Source: Actinidia chinensis (Eukaryota; Streptophyta; Magnoliopsida; Ericales; Actinidiaceae). From it: 10,000 nucleotides of DNA. This document shows, piece after piece, positions 8,441 through 10,000 of the stretch (within the stretch, counting starts at the first letter, position 1; every line of letters begins with the position of its first letter). The notes below the pieces were generated by a model, which ran no database searches, was not told the DNA's origin, and saw nothing but the letters and a program-made list of their open reading frames with translations. The DNA lies in the NCBI GenBank assembly GCA_009663005.1, contig CM018896.1, forward strand, positions 9,147,281 through 9,157,280. Direction: 5' to 3'. The position numbers and the translations under genes are program-made.

Positions 8441-9189
8441 AATTATTAGTGTAGTGAGCATTTTGATTATGAAAAATATGAGTGTAGATCAATGCGAAAT
8501 AGGAGGTTCAGATTAAGGTGAAAATGTCAGTAGGGTGTCATGGGAGCCAGATCACACATATCCAATGGTGTGAATTGAGGTAAACAGGATGTATACAATA
8601 TGCTTCCAATTCTCAGGAGTTATTTTCTAAAATCATCTGATTTTGTATTCCTCTTGAGCATGTGGAATCGGTTTTGAAATTCGTGGATTTTTATTGGAAT
8701 CAGATCTTTATGATATGATTATTGAGGATAAATGATTGAATTGATTGAGACATTGACTGAGTGGATCCGCCAAATAGTCACAAGGACCGAAAAAGCCGAG
8801 AGTTAGGAGACGGGATGAGGCCGATCACTAGTGATGTATCAAGAAAGACCTTAAGTACGAGGTCTTTGATGAAAATTGATTCGTTGTGCTACCTGACATT
8901 TATTGTTGAGCCATTATTGATTCGTTGAGATATTCTTGTCGTATTGTCTATTCCCTGTTTAAAATATTTTTCAAGGCGGACGTGGGAGGTTCGGATAGTA
9001 CGAGATGGGTCGATGAACGACTTGAAGATTTGATCTTTTTTATGATTAAATTACATGTGGAGATATTATAAAACTAAATATTGGAGATATTGAAATTTGA
9101 GGACAATAGTGCCTGATTTGTATTTGAGGAAAATACGGGAGAAATAGGTAAAAATCAACGGCCCGGGAGGGCGGGTTGTCGTCACCAAA

Positions 9190-9203
9190 TGGTTATTCAG
9201 AGC
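9190..9203 (+). other. Degenerate primer-binding site, initiator tRNA-Met type
   Basis: TGGTTATTCAGAGC sits just after the end of LTR B. The usual plant site complementary to the 3' end of initiator tRNA-Met is TGGTATCAGAGC, so this copy carries two extra T. The position directly behind the LTR is right for the primer site of reverse transcription. Confidence 0.6.
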
Positions 9204-9210
9204 TTAGGCT

Positions 9211-9276
9211 TTAGGTCTTACATGGGATCATGTGGGAGTTTAGGATGTTTAGCTCTTATATGAGATTGTGTGGGAG
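9211..9276 (+). repeat. Tandem duplication, period 38 bp
   Basis: TTAGGTCTTACATGGGATCA followed by TGTGGGAG (9211-9238) recurs as TTAGCTCTTATATGAGATTG followed by TGTGGGAG (9249-9276), with four differences in 28 bases. The unit lies between the two primer-site-like motifs. Confidence 0.75.
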
Positions 9277-9285
9277 ATACCAAAT

Positions 9286-9313
9286 TGGTATCAGAGTGCG
9301 CAGTGGAAGGGTG
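9286..9313 (+). other. Second primer-site motif continuing into initiator tRNA-Met 5'-half-like sequence
   Basis: TGGTATCAGAG (9286-9296) is an exact 11-base primer site for initiator tRNA-Met. Instead of continuing as the complement of the tRNA T arm (CCAGGTTTCG), it runs on as TGCGCAGTGGAAGGGTG (9297-9313). From memory, the plant initiator tRNA-Met gene begins ATCAGAG then TGGCGCAGCGGAAGCGTG. The element matches that sense sequence from 9290 with one deletion and two substitutions. This includes the A-box part of the internal Pol III promoter. A shorter relic, GTAGCAGTGGAATGTG, is at 7958-7973. Confidence 0.5.
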
Positions 9314-9378
9314 TATTTTAAGTGACCCAAAATAGGCTTTTCTAATTTCGAGGACGACATTCTTTAAGAGTGGAAGAT

Positions 9379-10000
9379 TGTAATAACACGATTTTATATT
9401 TTGGAGTTTACTTGAAAAGATTCATAACTTTTGAGATAAAATTAAAGAAGATGATTTAGTTGGAGGGGGCTGTGAAGTGTGAATTCCTCCACCCATTATT
9501 GTTTTGGCCGGAAAGTGAATAAAAGGAAGGAAGAAGAGAACATATAAAAGTAATAGAAAATGAAAGGAAACGAAAAAGAATAGAAAAAGAAAAGGAATGT
9601 GATGATGATGTTGAAATGATTTGGTCTGGAGTGTTTAATTTAAGGGAGAGAGGGTGAGAGGAGAGCCCGAAAGAGAAAGAGAGAACGGAGAGAGAGGGAA
9701 AGAAATAGAGAGAGGAGAGCACGATGCGCAGCAAAGAAAACATGAGAGATGAGAGAGAAATTATTTAGTGTACGATAGTTAGCATTTGATATGAAATATG
9801 AGTGTAGATCAATGGAAATATGAGGTCAGATTAAGGTTGAATTTTTTCCAGATATGTTGTTCATGGGAGCCAGATAAAACATATCCAATGGTGTGAATTT
9901 GAGGTAAATAGGATGTAACAATATGCTTCCAATCTCGGGTTATTTCAAAAGTATCTGATTTTGTATTCCTCTTGAGCATGTTGATATCTGTTGAAAATTC
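9379..10000 (+). mobile_element. LTR C, cut by the window edge
   Basis: Starts TGTAATAACACG directly after a polypurine tract and follows LTR B in order for at least 620 bases. It has the CCTCCACCCATTATTG block, both purine-rich blocks, GGGAGCCAGA, ATATCCAATGGTGTG and CTTGAGCATG. It corresponds to about 8054-8682 of LTR B, so roughly the last 500 bp lie beyond the window. Confidence 0.85.

Larger units (their letters stand above)
6810..9187. repeat. Large inverted repeat formed by LTR A and LTR B
   Basis: The arms 6810-7953 (polypurine tract plus LTR A, minus) and 8027-9187 (polypurine tract plus LTR B, plus) are reverse complements along their length, with scattered substitutions and many 1-3 base indels. 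Between them are 73 bases (7954-8026). The arms end in different flanks: integrase on the left, primer-site sequence on the right. The outer DNA is therefore not mirrored, and a simple fold-back read artefact is unlikely. Confidence 0.85.
8054..9187 (+). mobile_element. LTR B
   Basis: Complete LTR, about 1134 bp, starting TGTAATAACC right after a polypurine tract. It ends near GTCGTCACCA just before a primer-binding-site-like motif; the last bases are blurred by an indel (9184 or 9187). It is the inverted partner of LTR A and a direct partner of LTR C. It holds a TATA-like box (8191-8199), two purine-rich blocks and the CGGCCCGGGAGG block near its end. Terminal bases, polypurine tract before and primer site after are the standard layout for an LTR. 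The superfamily is probably Ty3/gypsy, judging from the end sequence only. Confidence 0.85.
9188..9378 (+). mobile_element. Complete 191-bp internal region between LTR B and LTR C
   Basis: The whole internal part of this retroelement copy is 191 bp. It contains a primer-site-like motif at 9190-9203, a 38-bp-period tandem duplication (9211-9276), a second primer-site motif at 9286-9296, GTGTATTTTAAGTGACCC (9311-9328), and a polypurine tract AAGAGTGGAAGA (9366-9377) directly before LTR C. There is no room for gag or pol, so mobilisation would need proteins from another element. The same 3' part precedes LTR B, so the short form is shared by at least two junctions. It resembles a miniature or LTR-only non-autonomous element, but with unusually long LTRs. 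Confidence 0.75.

Noticed and set aside
6810..9187. Inverted repeat as a fold-back read artefact
   Set aside because: The arms have diverged by many substitutions and indels and end in different flanking sequences, so a simple mirrored read does not explain them.
9205..9209. TAGGC near the end of LTR B as partner of the target duplication at 6805-6809
   Set aside because: It lies 17 bases inside the internal region, after a primer-site motif, and is not adjacent to an LTR end, so it is a chance match.
9290..9313. A real tRNA gene
   Set aside because: Only about the first 25 bases of initiator tRNA-Met are matched. There is no anticodon arm, T arm or 3' acceptor strand downstream.

Overview
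The window looks like nuclear DNA of a flowering plant. It is AT-rich, has no intact long reading frame, carries a decayed plant receptor-kinase gene, and its right half is made of plant LTR retrotransposons. No rRNA or tRNA gene, CRISPR array or bacterial operon is seen. All identifications come from reading translations and repeats by eye; no database search was run.

Left part (about 265-2095, minus strand): a broken, single-exon G-type lectin S-receptor-like serine/threonine kinase of the Arabidopsis At1g34300 type. Most kinase subdomains can be read in order, but in shifting frames with stops. The N-terminal lectin part is missing or unrecognisable. Upstream and divergent from it are fragments that look like a split plus-strand gene of unknown family: a possible first exon at 2525-2620, a coding-like stretch at 2775-2993 with one stop, and a possible last exon at 4350-4530. 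The rest of 3000-5166 holds one small inverted repeat and little else I can name.

Middle (about 5167-6809, minus strand): the 3' end of a Ty3/gypsy retrotransposon. The second half of a decayed integrase and the end of pol are followed by a probable LTR of about 700 bp. The integrase is cut at 6810, just ahead of its IVSDRD motif, by a second retroelement.

Right part (6810-10000): copies of one LTR family. LTR A (6810-7926) is on the minus strand. It is joined head-to-head, through 73 bp between its polypurine tract and that of the next copy, to LTR B (8054-9187, plus). Then come only 191 bp of internal sequence and LTR C (9379 to the window edge, plus). The internal segment has two primer-binding-site-like motifs and a polypurine tract but no gag or pol, so the copies look non-autonomous. 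A and B form an inverted repeat with arms of about 1.1 kb. The second primer-site motif runs on into sequence resembling the 5' half of plant initiator tRNA-Met, which is the most unusual thing seen here.

Single-base insertions and deletions are frequent in every recognisable unit. This may be true decay or uncorrected long-read error, and it limits all claims about broken frames.
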